64,000 bases of DNA from Qipengyuania citrea (GCF_024171405.1 NZ_JALJZT010000002.1:2604001-2668000); one strand, 5' to 3'; positions 22,265 through 30,046 are shown, counted from the first letter of the stretch. Notes: a model not told the origin generated them from the sequence alone. Translations and numbers: made by a program.

Positions 22265-23080
22265 TCAGTTGACCGAAGCAAAGAGAGGAAGATCGGCTGT
22301 CGGTTCCAGCCTGCGATCGATGACTGGCTGCCTGGCCAATTCACGCATGACGTTCCACATGACCGAATCGAGCAGCGAGGGGCGCGCTCCGATCACCTCT
22401 GCAAAAGCGAGGAATGCTTCCTCCATGGCGAGATAGTGACGCTCCACCGTCCAGCCGGGCTCGAAGAGGCCGATATGTTCGCAGGCGCGAACGATATGAA
22501 TATCGAGGATGGCGACCAGGTCGCTGTCCCGCCAGTTGCGCACGACCCACGACGCCGTCTTCGGGCCAATTCCCTTGAGGGTCATGATCCCGTCGCGCAG
22601 AGCACGATCGGGAAGACCCTGGTCGATCTCCGGCAGAGCCTGAAACGAAGATGCCAGGAAGTGCGCCTTCTGCCGCGCGAACCTGTAACGCACCTTCCGC
22701 CCCCTGACCTCGAGCGGCCTGCTCAGCAGATCCAGCACAAAACCCTCATCCGCCAGGGCCTCATAACGTCCATCGCATTCGGATCTAATGCGCTCGTAAG
22801 CGGCGATACCGACTTCGGCTGGAATGCCGTAGCCACCCAGAAGGCAAGCGATCAACTCGTCCTCCAAGGTGGTTCCGAGCTTGTAATGCTGTGGTGCCTC
22901 CAGCCCCCACATCCAGGATTGCGCCGCCCAGTAGGCCGGGGTCTTGGGATGGTCATGCATTCCCCATTTCAAGTCCGAAATGCCGACCCCGGTGGACGCG
23001 GGAGGCAAGCGCAATTCGAGGAATGCCTCTTCTTTCAACGCGTAGACGATCTGGTCGGTTGAGAGGGCTAAGGAATGCAT
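22265..23080 (-). CDS. OGG-like helix-hairpin-helix DNA glycosylase
   Basis: The protein has 271 residues. The HhH-GPD core is clear: LKGIGPKTASWVVRNW with candidate catalytic Lys K174, and LVAILDIHIVRAC with D193. The 19-residue spacing matches Lys249/Asp268 of OGG1, so a base-excising, beta-lyase-type activity is predicted. I see no 4Fe-4S cluster Cys cluster. The N-terminal 100 residues differ from housekeeping OGG/AlkA. It is the first gene of the nucleobase cassette. Its ATG lies inside a perfect palindrome and the mRNA is probably leaderless. The target may be a modified base in foreign or host DNA, or the fold may have been reused, as in CBASS-linked OGG proteins. Confidence 0.85.
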   Translation of the reverse strand: MHSLALSTDQIVYALKEEAFLELRLPPASTGVGISDLKWGMHDHPKTPAYWAAQSWMWGLEAPQHYKLGTTLEDELIACLLGGYGIPAEVGIAAYERIRSECDGRYEALADEGFVLDLLSRPLEVRGRKVRYRFARQKAHFLASSFQALPEIDQGLPDRALRDGIMTLKGIGPKTASWVVRNWRDSDLVAILDIHIVRACEHIGLFEPGWTVERHYLAMEEAFLAFAEVIGARPSLLDSVMWNVMRELARQPVIDRRLEPTADLPLFASVN

Positions 23081-23102
23081 ATATTCATATTATATGCATT
23101 CC
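23072..23102. promoter_or_regulatory. Perfect palindrome covering both divergent start codons
   Basis: 12-bp arms GGAATGCATATA and TATATGCATTCC are separated by 7 bp. The arms contain the first three codons of each divergent gene (both begin Met-His-Ser), with only 13 bp between the two ATGs. TATAAT reads toward the glycosylase 7 nt before its ATG, and TATATT toward the Xre gene 8 nt before its ATG, so both transcripts should be leaderless. The Xre protein is the obvious candidate to bind here and shut both promoters; this is inferred. Confidence 0.7.
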
Positions 23103-23429
23103 GATTCGGCAGCAAGAAGTCTTCTGGAAAAGATGGAGCGCGCCCGCCTGGCGCGTCGATTCACCCAGCACGCGGTCGCGGAGCAGCTCGGAATAACGCA
23201 GCCGCATTACAGCAAGATCGTGCGAGGAACCGCAGCTCTTACGAATGGCATGCATGACGCTATTGACGAATGGCTGAACCAGAATCCTCCGCCTCCGGTG
23301 CAGCGCGCCGATGAACTCATGCGTCTCACGCGTCGGATCGAGCGCGACGTAGCCAAGCTTAATCGATTATTGGCGCAGGAGGGGCGTCGCCCGCAACGCC
23401 GCGCGCTAGCGTCGGAAGAAGGACCCTAA
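23094..23429 (+). CDS. Xre-family HTH repressor
   Basis: The protein has 111 residues. The HTH_3 domain spans residues 9-65: LLEKMERARLARRFTQHAVAEQLGITQPHYSKIVRG, ending near EWLNQNPPPP. A charged helical tail (LTRRIERDVAKLNRLLAQEG) could mediate dimerisation. It is divergent from the OGG-type glycosylase, sharing a palindromic operator at the two start codons, and no ribosome site precedes the ATG. It probably represses itself and the nucleobase cassette, releasing it on a signal not readable from sequence. Confidence 0.85.
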   Translation: MHSDSAARSLLEKMERARLARRFTQHAVAEQLGITQPHYSKIVRGTAALTNGMHDAIDEWLNQNPPPPVQRADELMRLTRRIERDVAKLNRLLAQEGRRPQRRALASEEGP

Positions 23430-23535
23430 TCGGCCTGTGACAGCCAAGCGCCTGGGGCAGATTAGAAGTTCGCAGGGCCGCCGAACTCAGTCAGCTGCTC
23501 ACGTCGCCGTCGTCCCGCCTTCGGCGTTTCACACA

Positions 23536-24054
23536 TCAGGGAAGGTTTCCGCCTCCCTCGAAATCGGTCAATGCGTCACAATTCATGCAGTGATACATCC
23601 AGGATGCGTCCTGGAAATGCATCCCGCAAAAGCAACCGCAGAACGGGCAGCATTCGTCGAACTCCAAGTCTGCCCAGTCCCAGACGCCGACATACTCGGG
23701 AACCGCATCGCGGTCGTAGCCCACAATCTCGAACGCGTCCGCGTTCTTGGCAACGAAACCGAAACGACCCGCGTGTGCGAGATCGGCAAGAATATCGGCC
23801 GGTTGCAGGTAGAACCATTCCCGCGCCGCGACCTCGCTACCTCTATTCACATTGGCCAACGCATACTTGGCATGCAGACGAGCCTCCATCACAGCGTCGG
23901 ATCCGTCATCAATCCAACCGACCAATTTGAGCTGCCGCGAGTTTCCGGTCTGCAAGGCGCGACCGCGACCCTGCGGGTTGCGTGATCGCCCGATCTTCAT
24001 TCGCCAATCAGCGTCGTTCTCTTCCAGAATGAAATAAACCGCCATTCGCGCCAT
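23536..24054 (-). CDS. GIY-YIG/T5orf172-like protein with Cys-rich C-terminus
   Basis: This is a 172-residue protein. The N-terminal half matches the T5orf172/GIY-YIG nuclease pattern: VYFILEENDADWRMKIGRS (the second tyrosine of GIY-YIG-type motifs is lost), a conserved Arg/Gly stretch (RGRALQTGNSR), LVGWI, and a late Glu (EARLHAKYA). The C-terminal 45 residues are Cys-rich (CCPFCGCFCG, HCMNC), suggesting a zinc ribbon. DNA cleavage or binding on mobile DNA is the family role; activity here is uncertain because key residues are not all clear. It lies alone, convergent with the Xre gene. Confidence 0.7.
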   Translation of the reverse strand: MARMAVYFILEENDADWRMKIGRSRNPQGRGRALQTGNSRQLKLVGWIDDGSDAVMEARLHAKYALANVNRGSEVAAREWFYLQPADILADLAHAGRFGFVAKNADAFEIVGYDRDAVPEYVGVWDWADLEFDECCPFCGCFCGMHFQDASWMYHCMNCDALTDFEGGGNLP

Positions 24055-24308
24055 CTAGCACACAACCAGACGTCTGCGAGCCGTGACCGCAAGACGCGGC
24101 TAGCAGTTCGCTTCCCTCGAAGGCGACAGCGGGCTCGCCTTGGGAAATCGTAGCACCTTCGACGCGCTCGGCGTGCCGGGCGGTCAGCCTTCAGGCGTTT
24201 TCGTCATTTTTCGACTGGGCGACGCCTGGATCTAGCCATCGATAAACCGAGGACTGTTTTTACGGAAATTTCGGGATTGAAGTTCATCTTGGAAAGGAAA
24301 ACAAAGAG

Positions 24309-24788
24309 ATGGAAGATATGGCCCGTAAGATCGATGCCCACGATGTCGCAGACTGGTTTATCAATCGGATCGACCGAAGGATGGGTGAAGTCATCACCAC
24401 CGACGTTGTCCACCGGCTCCTTTACTTCGCACAGGCCTGGTATCTGGCCAATACCGGGCACGAAATGTTCGAAGAGGAATTCGAAGCCTGGGGCACAGGT
24501 CCCATAATTCCCGCGATCTACGAGCGCTTCGAGCACATGGATGTCGCGAGCCTACCGGACATCGAGAGCAGCCGCACGATCAAGGGTAGCAAACTCGAGA
24601 TGCTCGAATGCATCCAAAGGGATTATGGCTGCTACATGCCGTTCAAGCTGGACGAACTCGCCAAGGAGCCGGGCGGCCCCTGGCACACAGCTCGGAAGGG
24701 CCTCGCACCTTTGGCACCCAGCGACAAGATCATCCCCAAGGCCGCCATGAAAAGCTTCTACAGGGAGAAGATCAAGGATGCCGCATAA
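24309..24788 (+). CDS. Panacea-domain (DUF4065) antitoxin-like protein
   Basis: The protein has 159 residues. The Panacea/SocA fold is recognisable: VITTDVVHRLLYFAQAWYLANTG, FEEEFEAWGTGPIIPAIYERF, then a helical end. Panacea proteins act as antitoxin or chaperone for many unrelated toxins; SocA delivers its toxin to ClpXP. The start has GGAAAGG upstream; an alternative ATG lies three codons further. Its end overlaps the next gene by 11 nt, the layout of a toxin-antitoxin operon. Confidence 0.8.
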   Translation: MEDMARKIDAHDVADWFINRIDRRMGEVITTDVVHRLLYFAQAWYLANTGHEMFEEEFEAWGTGPIIPAIYERFEHMDVASLPDIESSRTIKGSKLEMLECIQRDYGCYMPFKLDELAKEPGGPWHTARKGLAPLAPSDKIIPKAAMKSFYREKIKDAA

Positions 24789-25206
24789 CTCCGAGAAGAG
24801 CCGTATGCGCACCGATCGGCAAGATCCTCGCCCATCCTTGGGGTCATTAGAAGATCATGAAGGCGTAACGGTGAGTTTCGCCCATTACAGGGCAGAGACG
24901 GAATGCCTTTCGAGCTGGAACAAGGCTGATCTCAAGAGCTTCGTCGGAGCGGTCGAGAAACTGCGGACGATGGATGTCACGACACTTCGAAATTCCAGCC
25001 TTTGCTCTCCGCATCGAGGCGAAGTGCGACCGGCGAAGCGTTTCACGAGACCCGACACGATCGGGAAGGACTACCGAATGCATGAGATCAGAGTTGATCG
25101 AAGCAACACTGCACGAATGCATGGCGTGATCGAGGAATCGGTGTTCTACCTTGTCTGGCTCGACCGTAAACATGAGGTGTTTCCCTGGAGGAAGAACAAG
25201 AAGTGA
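24778..25206 (+). CDS. Putative toxin partner of the Panacea protein
   Basis: This is a 142-residue basic protein overlapping the antitoxin end. The C-terminal region HEIRVDRSNTARMHGVIEESVFYLVWLDRKHEVFPW resembles the end of RelE/YoeB-like or related small ribonuclease-fold toxins that accompany Panacea antitoxins. No catalytic set can be fixed. An in-frame ATG further down could be the true start, because the first 30 residues are poorly structured. Toxin identity rests on gene order and this C-terminal motif. Confidence 0.65.
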   Translation: MPHNSEKSRMRTDRQDPRPSLGSLEDHEGVTVSFAHYRAETECLSSWNKADLKSFVGAVEKLRTMDVTTLRNSSLCSPHRGEVRPAKRFTRPDTIGKDYRMHEIRVDRSNTARMHGVIEESVFYLVWLDRKHEVFPWRKNKK

Positions 25207-25243
25207 GTGTGCAATTTTCTCTCACATTCATGCATCTCCAAGG

Positions 25244-26935
25244 TCACGTTGCCTGTATGATCTCTGCTAGCGTCACGTGATGCGCCAACGGATTGAGCAA
25301 ATCGCGGACTAGTCGCGCCTGGCTTGCGTGTATGGAGTCAGAGGGGCCTTTGACCTCGACGAACCGAACCTCGTCGCCGCGCCAGAGCGTGAGATCCGGC
25401 CAGCCCGCCCTCAGATCGTAGGGCGCAGTAGAAAAACGATCCGCAATGGCGGCGAGGCGTTCGTTGCCGAGCGCCTTGAAGAGGCCTTCCACGCCATCCC
25501 ACCAGACGCCTGGATAGAATGCAGGGGAATCCCCTGAACGCTTGGATATCAGAGCCCAGTTCCGTCGCAGCTGCCCGATGTCCGCTCGCCTGACGCTCGC
25601 CAGCAGATTGCCGATGGCATATCGATCCTCATCGAACGCGACGTTCTGCGCATACAGTGCTTCGATGTAGGTGTCGGCATTACGCTCCGCCAGCTTTGCG
25701 AAGGACGCGGCCTTGATAACCGTGAGGATCAAGCCTCCTTCGGCTGCGGCCCCGCTCCACCCTCCATCGAGGTAGTGCTCTAGCGCGGCATTCTCGATCG
25801 ACGTCCATTCGCGGAAGGCGGCACTCCTCCATAGCTTGTTCTCGCCCTTTTCAAGTTCGACGACCTCATGCTTCATGCCGAACCGGTCAGCCTGCTTCTC
25901 CAGACGTCTCTTGCGCGGTGGCTTCGTCTTCGACGTCCCCCCAACTGCGCGCCGCAACTTTTCCGAACGCCTGAAAACGCCGACCTGAGGGTCAAGCAAC
26001 AGCGCGCTCTCATACGCTTCCAGCGCTTCGGCATCGCGATCCAGTTTCTCGAGTAGTTCGCCCTTTGCTCTAAAGGCTCTTGCACGAAGCCAATCAGCGT
26101 CGGTGCTGCATGCTACGGCGAGGCCCTGCAGAATCGCCGCGATGTCTTCGGACGCAGCATCTGACCCGGCCTGCTCGATGGCCGACTTGATCACGTTGAG
26201 GTCACCGCGCCCAATCCGAGCACGCTGCCACTCAGTGGCATTCACCAATCGACCGGTGAAGTCATAAGCCGCGCGATCCCCTTCCTCCGTGACGACGTGA
26301 ACCAGGTCAGCATCGGTATCGAATTCATAGCCGGCTACGGATACGGGTTCCGGATCCCATCGGGCGAGTTCCCGTCCCGCATGCACATCGAACAGGATCA
26401 GCTTGCAACTATCACTGCTCCCCGGAGAATTGAGCGTCCGGCAGATCGCCATCCTTCCGTCAGGAGAGAGTGCGTGATCGTCGATGTTGGCCGCTAGGAC
26501 GTGGTGTAGAAGCTGCTGTCCCTCGCTCGAGAAGCCAGCGAGCACTCCGTCGAGCCCATCCCCGAACAACCAGTCGCTTATCAATACCGTGCCGTCGTCT
26601 GCGACCTTACCGTCCTGGGGACGCTGAAGGTTGCCTTGTGCAATCAGACGATCGCCCTCGAGCAGGATCCATCGCCCCTCTCCGTGATACCGGTGGCCGC
26701 CCCTACTGCCATCCGGACTGCGATCCGACCAGCCAACGACATAACGGCCATTCGGCGAGCGGGAAAACTGCCCGAAAAAGCCAAGATCTCGTATGGTGAG
26801 AAACCGATCGGAGAAGAAGTCGAGCGCGTAACGCGTAGGGTCCTTGGGTTGCGAGGGAGGGTCCCGCGGGGTTGCCGCTGTCGGAGCAGATGCGAGTTCG
26901 GCGAGCCTGCGCCAAAGACCTTTCACGTCGACCAT
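25244..26935 (-). CDS. Beta-propeller/TPR protein with C-terminal VRR-NUC nuclease domain
   Basis: The protein has 563 residues. Residues about 35-230 show repeated SPNGRYVVGWSD, DGTVLISDWLF, SPDGRMAICRT and FDTDADLVHVV blades of a WD40-like propeller. Residues about 270-330 contain a TPR-like helix pair (AFRAKGELLEKLDRDAEALEAYESALLLDP). The end, RAGWPDLTLWRGDEVRFVEVKGPSD, is the VRR-NUC/PD-(D/E)XK core as in FAN1, with D, E and K present. The nuclease would cut DNA structures or foreign DNA; propeller and TPRs probably sense or bind a partner. No operon partner is visible: the toxin gene ends 38 bp away on the other strand. Confidence 0.75.
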   Translation of the reverse strand: MVDVKGLWRRLAELASAPTAATPRDPPSQPKDPTRYALDFFSDRFLTIRDLGFFGQFSRSPNGRYVVGWSDRSPDGSRGGHRYHGEGRWILLEGDRLIAQGNLQRPQDGKVADDGTVLISDWLFGDGLDGVLAGFSSEGQQLLHHVLAANIDDHALSPDGRMAICRTLNSPGSSDSCKLILFDVHAGRELARWDPEPVSVAGYEFDTDADLVHVVTEEGDRAAYDFTGRLVNATEWQRARIGRGDLNVIKSAIEQAGSDAASEDIAAILQGLAVACSTDADWLRARAFRAKGELLEKLDRDAEALEAYESALLLDPQVGVFRRSEKLRRAVGGTSKTKPPRKRRLEKQADRFGMKHEVVELEKGENKLWRSAAFREWTSIENAALEHYLDGGWSGAAAEGGLILTVIKAASFAKLAERNADTYIEALYAQNVAFDEDRYAIGNLLASVRRADIGQLRRNWALISKRSGDSPAFYPGVWWDGVEGLFKALGNERLAAIADRFSTAPYDLRAGWPDLTLWRGDEVRFVEVKGPSDSIHASQARLVRDLLNPLAHHVTLAEIIQAT

Positions 26936-26953
26936 CCCGCTCGCGTGCGAAAA

Positions 26954-27328
26954 CTACTCACAACCGACACCATCGCCATCGCGATCAAGGTGCCTCGCAT
27001 ATCCCGGGTCGCCTCTCCTGACGGGAGCTGCCCCCGCAGCACGCGCCGCGGCGCAATTCGCATAGTATACAGCCCCGCTTGCTGGCGGACGCTCCCGTGC
27101 TGGTGAGGCCTGAGCGCGGTGGCAGTGACGACCACCGTTCTTGCGATCATTGTGACATCCGTCGGCCGCGAGACCTCCGGGATGGGCCGAAGCGGCGGCC
27201 GCCCACACAAGCGAAGCAACTGCGAACACCAGCGATCCGAACATAAGCGTTGCGACCAGCCCAAACTCCAGCCGGATCAACCAACCGCGCCTTTCGCTCT
27301 TCCGATCGCTCCATTCCCTCAGCGACAT
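26954..27328 (-). CDS. Excalibur-domain membrane-anchored protein
   Basis: This is a 124-residue protein. GGGGGAGG five nt upstream fixes the start at MSLREWSDRKS, inside the end of the nuclease-like gene before it (10-nt overlap). One membrane span (VATLMFGSLVFAVASLVWAAA) precedes a Cys/His stretch (DGCHNDRKNGGRHCH). The C-terminal Excalibur Ca-binding motif follows: YYANCAAARAAG, then DRDGDGVGCE. Excalibur domains often accompany extracellular SNase-like nucleases. Together with the upstream gene it forms a two-gene unit for a surface or periplasmic nuclease system. Confidence 0.75.
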   Translation of the reverse strand: MSLREWSDRKSERRGWLIRLEFGLVATLMFGSLVFAVASLVWAAAASAHPGGLAADGCHNDRKNGGRHCHRAQASPARERPPASGAVYYANCAAARAAGAAPVRRGDPGYARHLDRDGDGVGCE

Positions 27329-27750
27329 TCGTGCCTCCCCCAATACCGGTCCCACCGAGCGGCCCAACCTCCGCGAACCATAGCGCAAGATAAATCACCG
27401 GACTTCGGCGAGGTGCACCACGCGCCTGTCCGGTCACCTCCTGCAGAACCGGTCGAAACACATCGCATCGGAGGACCCGCTACGAGGACATGACCGTGGC
27501 GCCCAGTGCCGGTGGGGCGGCCGATCAAGTCGACCAATGCGTCGCGCGCCACCATCGCATCGGCTGCGGGGCAGGGGTGATCATCGGAACAGGAGCCGTC
27601 GAGCTCGCGGGCTGCAATGCCGGCGAGCCGGATACGAGGACCTTCCTGGCACCATACGGGGCCATCGCCGTCCCACACGGCTTCGGGGGTGCAGGTGAAA
27701 GCCTCGCCGGCCGGCACGACTGCGGCTGCGAGAAGAAGAAGTGCCGACAT
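27319..27750 (-). CDS. Thermonuclease (SNase)-like secreted protein
   Basis: This is a 143-residue protein with a signal peptide (MSALLLLAAAVVPAGEAF). EAVWDGDGPVWCQEGPRIRLAGIAARELDGSC matches the SNase core, with the Arg and Glu corresponding to Arg35 and Glu43 of nuclease A. The region carrying Arg87 is not clear, and Cys pairs are numerous, so catalytic activity is uncertain. It is common on alphaproteobacterial plasmids and islands next to Excalibur genes. It overlaps the downstream gene. Confidence 0.7.
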   Translation of the reverse strand: MSALLLLAAAVVPAGEAFTCTPEAVWDGDGPVWCQEGPRIRLAGIAARELDGSCSDDHPCPAADAMVARDALVDLIGRPTGTGRHGHVLVAGPPMRCVSTGSAGGDRTGAWCTSPKSGDLSCAMVRGGWAARWDRYWGRHECR

Positions 27751-27902
27751 TCGAACTTCTTACCGGACCTTCCGATCCATTCAATGGCCGTCGCATCGAG
27801 GCGCGGTGAACGCGCGCGGTCGCAGACGCCCGACAACCCTCTTGGGGTGGAGGGGAGTGGAATGAGCCAAAGTTTGCAGTTGTAATAGTTAGGAGTGGAA
27901 AA

Positions 27903-28847
27903 ATGCCTGAACCGGACTTTGCCGGTATCGAGCCGACGCGCGTGCCCGAGGCCAAGCGCAGGTTAGCCGCCATAGACAAGTATCTGAGCTTGCCGTCTCC
28001 GACCGGCGAGGATGCCATTCGCCTCGCTCGCTCGATCGGGATAACGCGTTACCAGTTTCAGCGGCTGGTCAAGGCATGGTGCGAACACCGGAATGCGAAG
28101 ATGCTCGTAGTGACCAAGCGGGGAAGAGCGACGCGCAACTACGGCATCGACCCACGTGCCAAGGCGATCGCGACCGAAGTCATCGAGGCAAGCGGCGCTG
28201 ATGCGCAACTGACGAAAGTGGCGCCGATCGTCGAACAGCGTTGCGTCGAAGTCGGAGCCAAGCCACCGTCCCGCCCAACGATCTACAACTGGATACGCCA
28301 GCGACATGCCCAGGCCGCGAATGCGGAGGGCGCGCCCCGCATCGTGGTTGGCCGAATGTGGCCGCGGTTGGTGGTGAAGGCGCATCCCGATGCCTTTCCA
28401 CTCGTCCTTGTGGCTGTAGCGTTGCCGGAAAAGTGCATCCTCGCCCATCGTGTGTCCTTCGACCCGGCACGGCCGGCCTCTGTCAGGAATCTGTTCGATG
28501 ATCTGCTTCGTAAGCGTTCGACGAAGGCGATGGCCCGGCCACTGCTCTTAAGTCCGAATGACCTAAAAGAGGCACGCCCATCACTGGGCGTAAATGGCCT
28601 CGATGACTTGAAGAGCCACCCGCGGTCGCTCCAGCGGATCATGTCGCAGACCTTCGGAGGCGCGCTGGCGGATATTCGCGTCGTGTTTCAGATCCAGAAG
28701 GCGTTGAAGACCTCTGCGGCCAACCTCTCCCGGCAGGACGAGGCGATCAGTGAAGATTTCGCAATCGCGACAATCGACCAGGCCGTCAGCGATCACAACT
28801 GTCGTTGCGGATCCGACCAGGTTTCCTTCGACATCATCGATGGCTGA
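27903..28847 (+). CDS. Transposase-like protein with degenerate RNase-H fold
   Basis: This is a 314-residue protein with AGGAG about 10 nt before the start. The N-terminal part has an HTH (AIRLARSIGITRYQFQRLVKAWCEH) and a second DNA-binding-like block (SRPTIYNWIRQRH) arranged as in Mu/TniA/IS481-type transposases. Where the catalytic domain should begin (IVVGRMWPRLVV, LVLVAVALPEKCILAH) the first Asp is missing, and no convincing D and E follow. So it is probably not an active transposase. It converges on a second, related gene 35 bp away, next to tnsA. It may be an accessory or regulatory part of the element, or a decayed relic. I favour function because the frame is intact. Confidence 0.6.
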   Translation: MPEPDFAGIEPTRVPEAKRRLAAIDKYLSLPSPTGEDAIRLARSIGITRYQFQRLVKAWCEHRNAKMLVVTKRGRATRNYGIDPRAKAIATEVIEASGADAQLTKVAPIVEQRCVEVGAKPPSRPTIYNWIRQRHAQAANAEGAPRIVVGRMWPRLVVKAHPDAFPLVLVAVALPEKCILAHRVSFDPARPASVRNLFDDLLRKRSTKAMARPLLLSPNDLKEARPSLGVNGLDDLKSHPRSLQRIMSQTFGGALADIRVVFQIQKALKTSAANLSRQDEAISEDFAIATIDQAVSDHNCRCGSDQVSFDIIDG

Positions 28848-28882
28848 GCCCCAAGCAAAGGCCGTCCGGTGTCAGGTGCGAT

Positions 28883-29953
28883 TCATTGTAGCTCGGCAAC
28901 TATCTGAAGTAGTTCGAGCACATCCGCAGGGATCTCGCTCAGGGCGCCGGAAGCTAGAGCCTGCTTCTCTCGCATGACCTCATCATTATACTCCGCTGCC
29001 TTGATGGCGAAATGGGTCTCAAGCTCCGAACGCGACCATGGGGTCATATCCCCGTTCGGAGGCAGGGCATCTCCGCGCAACGTCCTTGCCGGTGTCAGGG
29101 ACAGGAGACCAAGCTTGCCGCCCACCAGCTTCTTAAAATATCGACCGAAGCGAGCGTCGCTGTCTGCGTGTTGGACATTGCCGGCAATGGCTGCGTCAAG
29201 GCGCTCGACAAGCTTGGCAGTCGCTTCCTTGTCGAGTCCGGACTTGATTTCCACCTCGGTCAGTCGCGTTGCCCAGATCGGTGGGGACAGATCGTCAAGT
29301 TTCGCCAGGGCATCGCAAGCCGCTCGCTGATAGCCCGGGAGCGCTAAGGCGCTCTCCGCGACATGCCAGCCGAGTATCATCCGCGTGCCCACGTCGAGAA
29401 CGACGAATAAGATCCAAGGCCGGCCATCCCCCTGCGGGGCGCTGATAGCCGAACAATCGAAGCGCAGAGCATGACCTGCTTCGCCCGTAGCCTTGACGCG
29501 CCGAATCTCTGTCTCGACGATACGGCGCAAGACCATTGGGCTCGGCACGGAGGTCGGATCAACTCCAGCTGCTTCGACCATGTGGCGGGTCAACTGGGCG
29601 ACAGACGCATCGGCGTGGGCGCGAACGACCTTACCAACAACGGCTTGAAGAGCGTTCACGACCTCCCCTTTGGACGGTCGAGCCCGAGCGGACGCGCCTG
29701 ACCCTCGGCGCACCGCGAGAGATCCAAGCGATGGGTGGTCGCGCCAGGCAGCCGCAAGCCTGTAAAAGCGACTGATGCTCACGTTCGCAATTCGGCATGC
29801 CTCTTCAATGTCGAGTTCACCGTCGCGCCACCCTTCTATCGCATCGATCCGACGTCGCGCCAGATCGCGCCGGGAAGGTGATAGTAGCTTCCACTCCTCT
29901 TCATCAGTGGCCGGGAGCGAGCTGGGCAGCGACACCGATGCGCCGCCTTTCAT
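28883..29953 (-). CDS. Transposase-like protein with degenerate RNase-H fold (paired paralogue)
   Basis: The protein has 356 residues. Layout: HTH (EEACRIANVSISRFYRLAAAWRDH), linker helices (AQLTRHMVEAAGVD), then an rve-like fold: ALRFDCSAIS with the first Asp kept, ILFVVLDVGTRMILGWHVA, GYQRAACDAL. The second acidic position reads VEIKSG, and the glutamate helix reads DARFGRYF where active enzymes have a G-K-x-E-R-F pattern. Two of three catalytic residues therefore look changed. The HTH resembles that of its convergent neighbour (RYQFQRLVKAWCEH versus SRFYRLAAAWRDH), suggesting a common origin. Its location just upstream of tnsA suggests an accessory role in the Tn7-like element. Confidence 0.6.
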   Translation of the reverse strand: MKGGASVSLPSSLPATDEEEWKLLSPSRRDLARRRIDAIEGWRDGELDIEEACRIANVSISRFYRLAAAWRDHPSLGSLAVRRGSGASARARPSKGEVVNALQAVVGKVVRAHADASVAQLTRHMVEAAGVDPTSVPSPMVLRRIVETEIRRVKATGEAGHALRFDCSAISAPQGDGRPWILFVVLDVGTRMILGWHVAESALALPGYQRAACDALAKLDDLSPPIWATRLTEVEIKSGLDKEATAKLVERLDAAIAGNVQHADSDARFGRYFKKLVGGKLGLLSLTPARTLRGDALPPNGDMTPWSRSELETHFAIKAAEYNDEVMREKQALASGALSEIPADVLELLQIVAELQ

Positions 29954-30046
29954 GTCTCGCTTTCCACCATATGCCAGTGGCGGGTGAGCGAAGATGCTGG
30001 CGTCAATTTTTCATCCATACCTGCCGGGGTAACACAAAAATTCTAC

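Noticed and set aside
19348-23429. Queuosine or deazaguanine biosynthesis operon
   Set aside because: Only a QueC-like gene is present; queD, queE, folE and tgt are absent, and partners have other folds.
19348-23429. A standard Qat or type IV CBASS system
   Set aside because: No QatA ATPase, TatD nuclease, CD-NTase, TGT-like protein or CBASS effector lies nearby.
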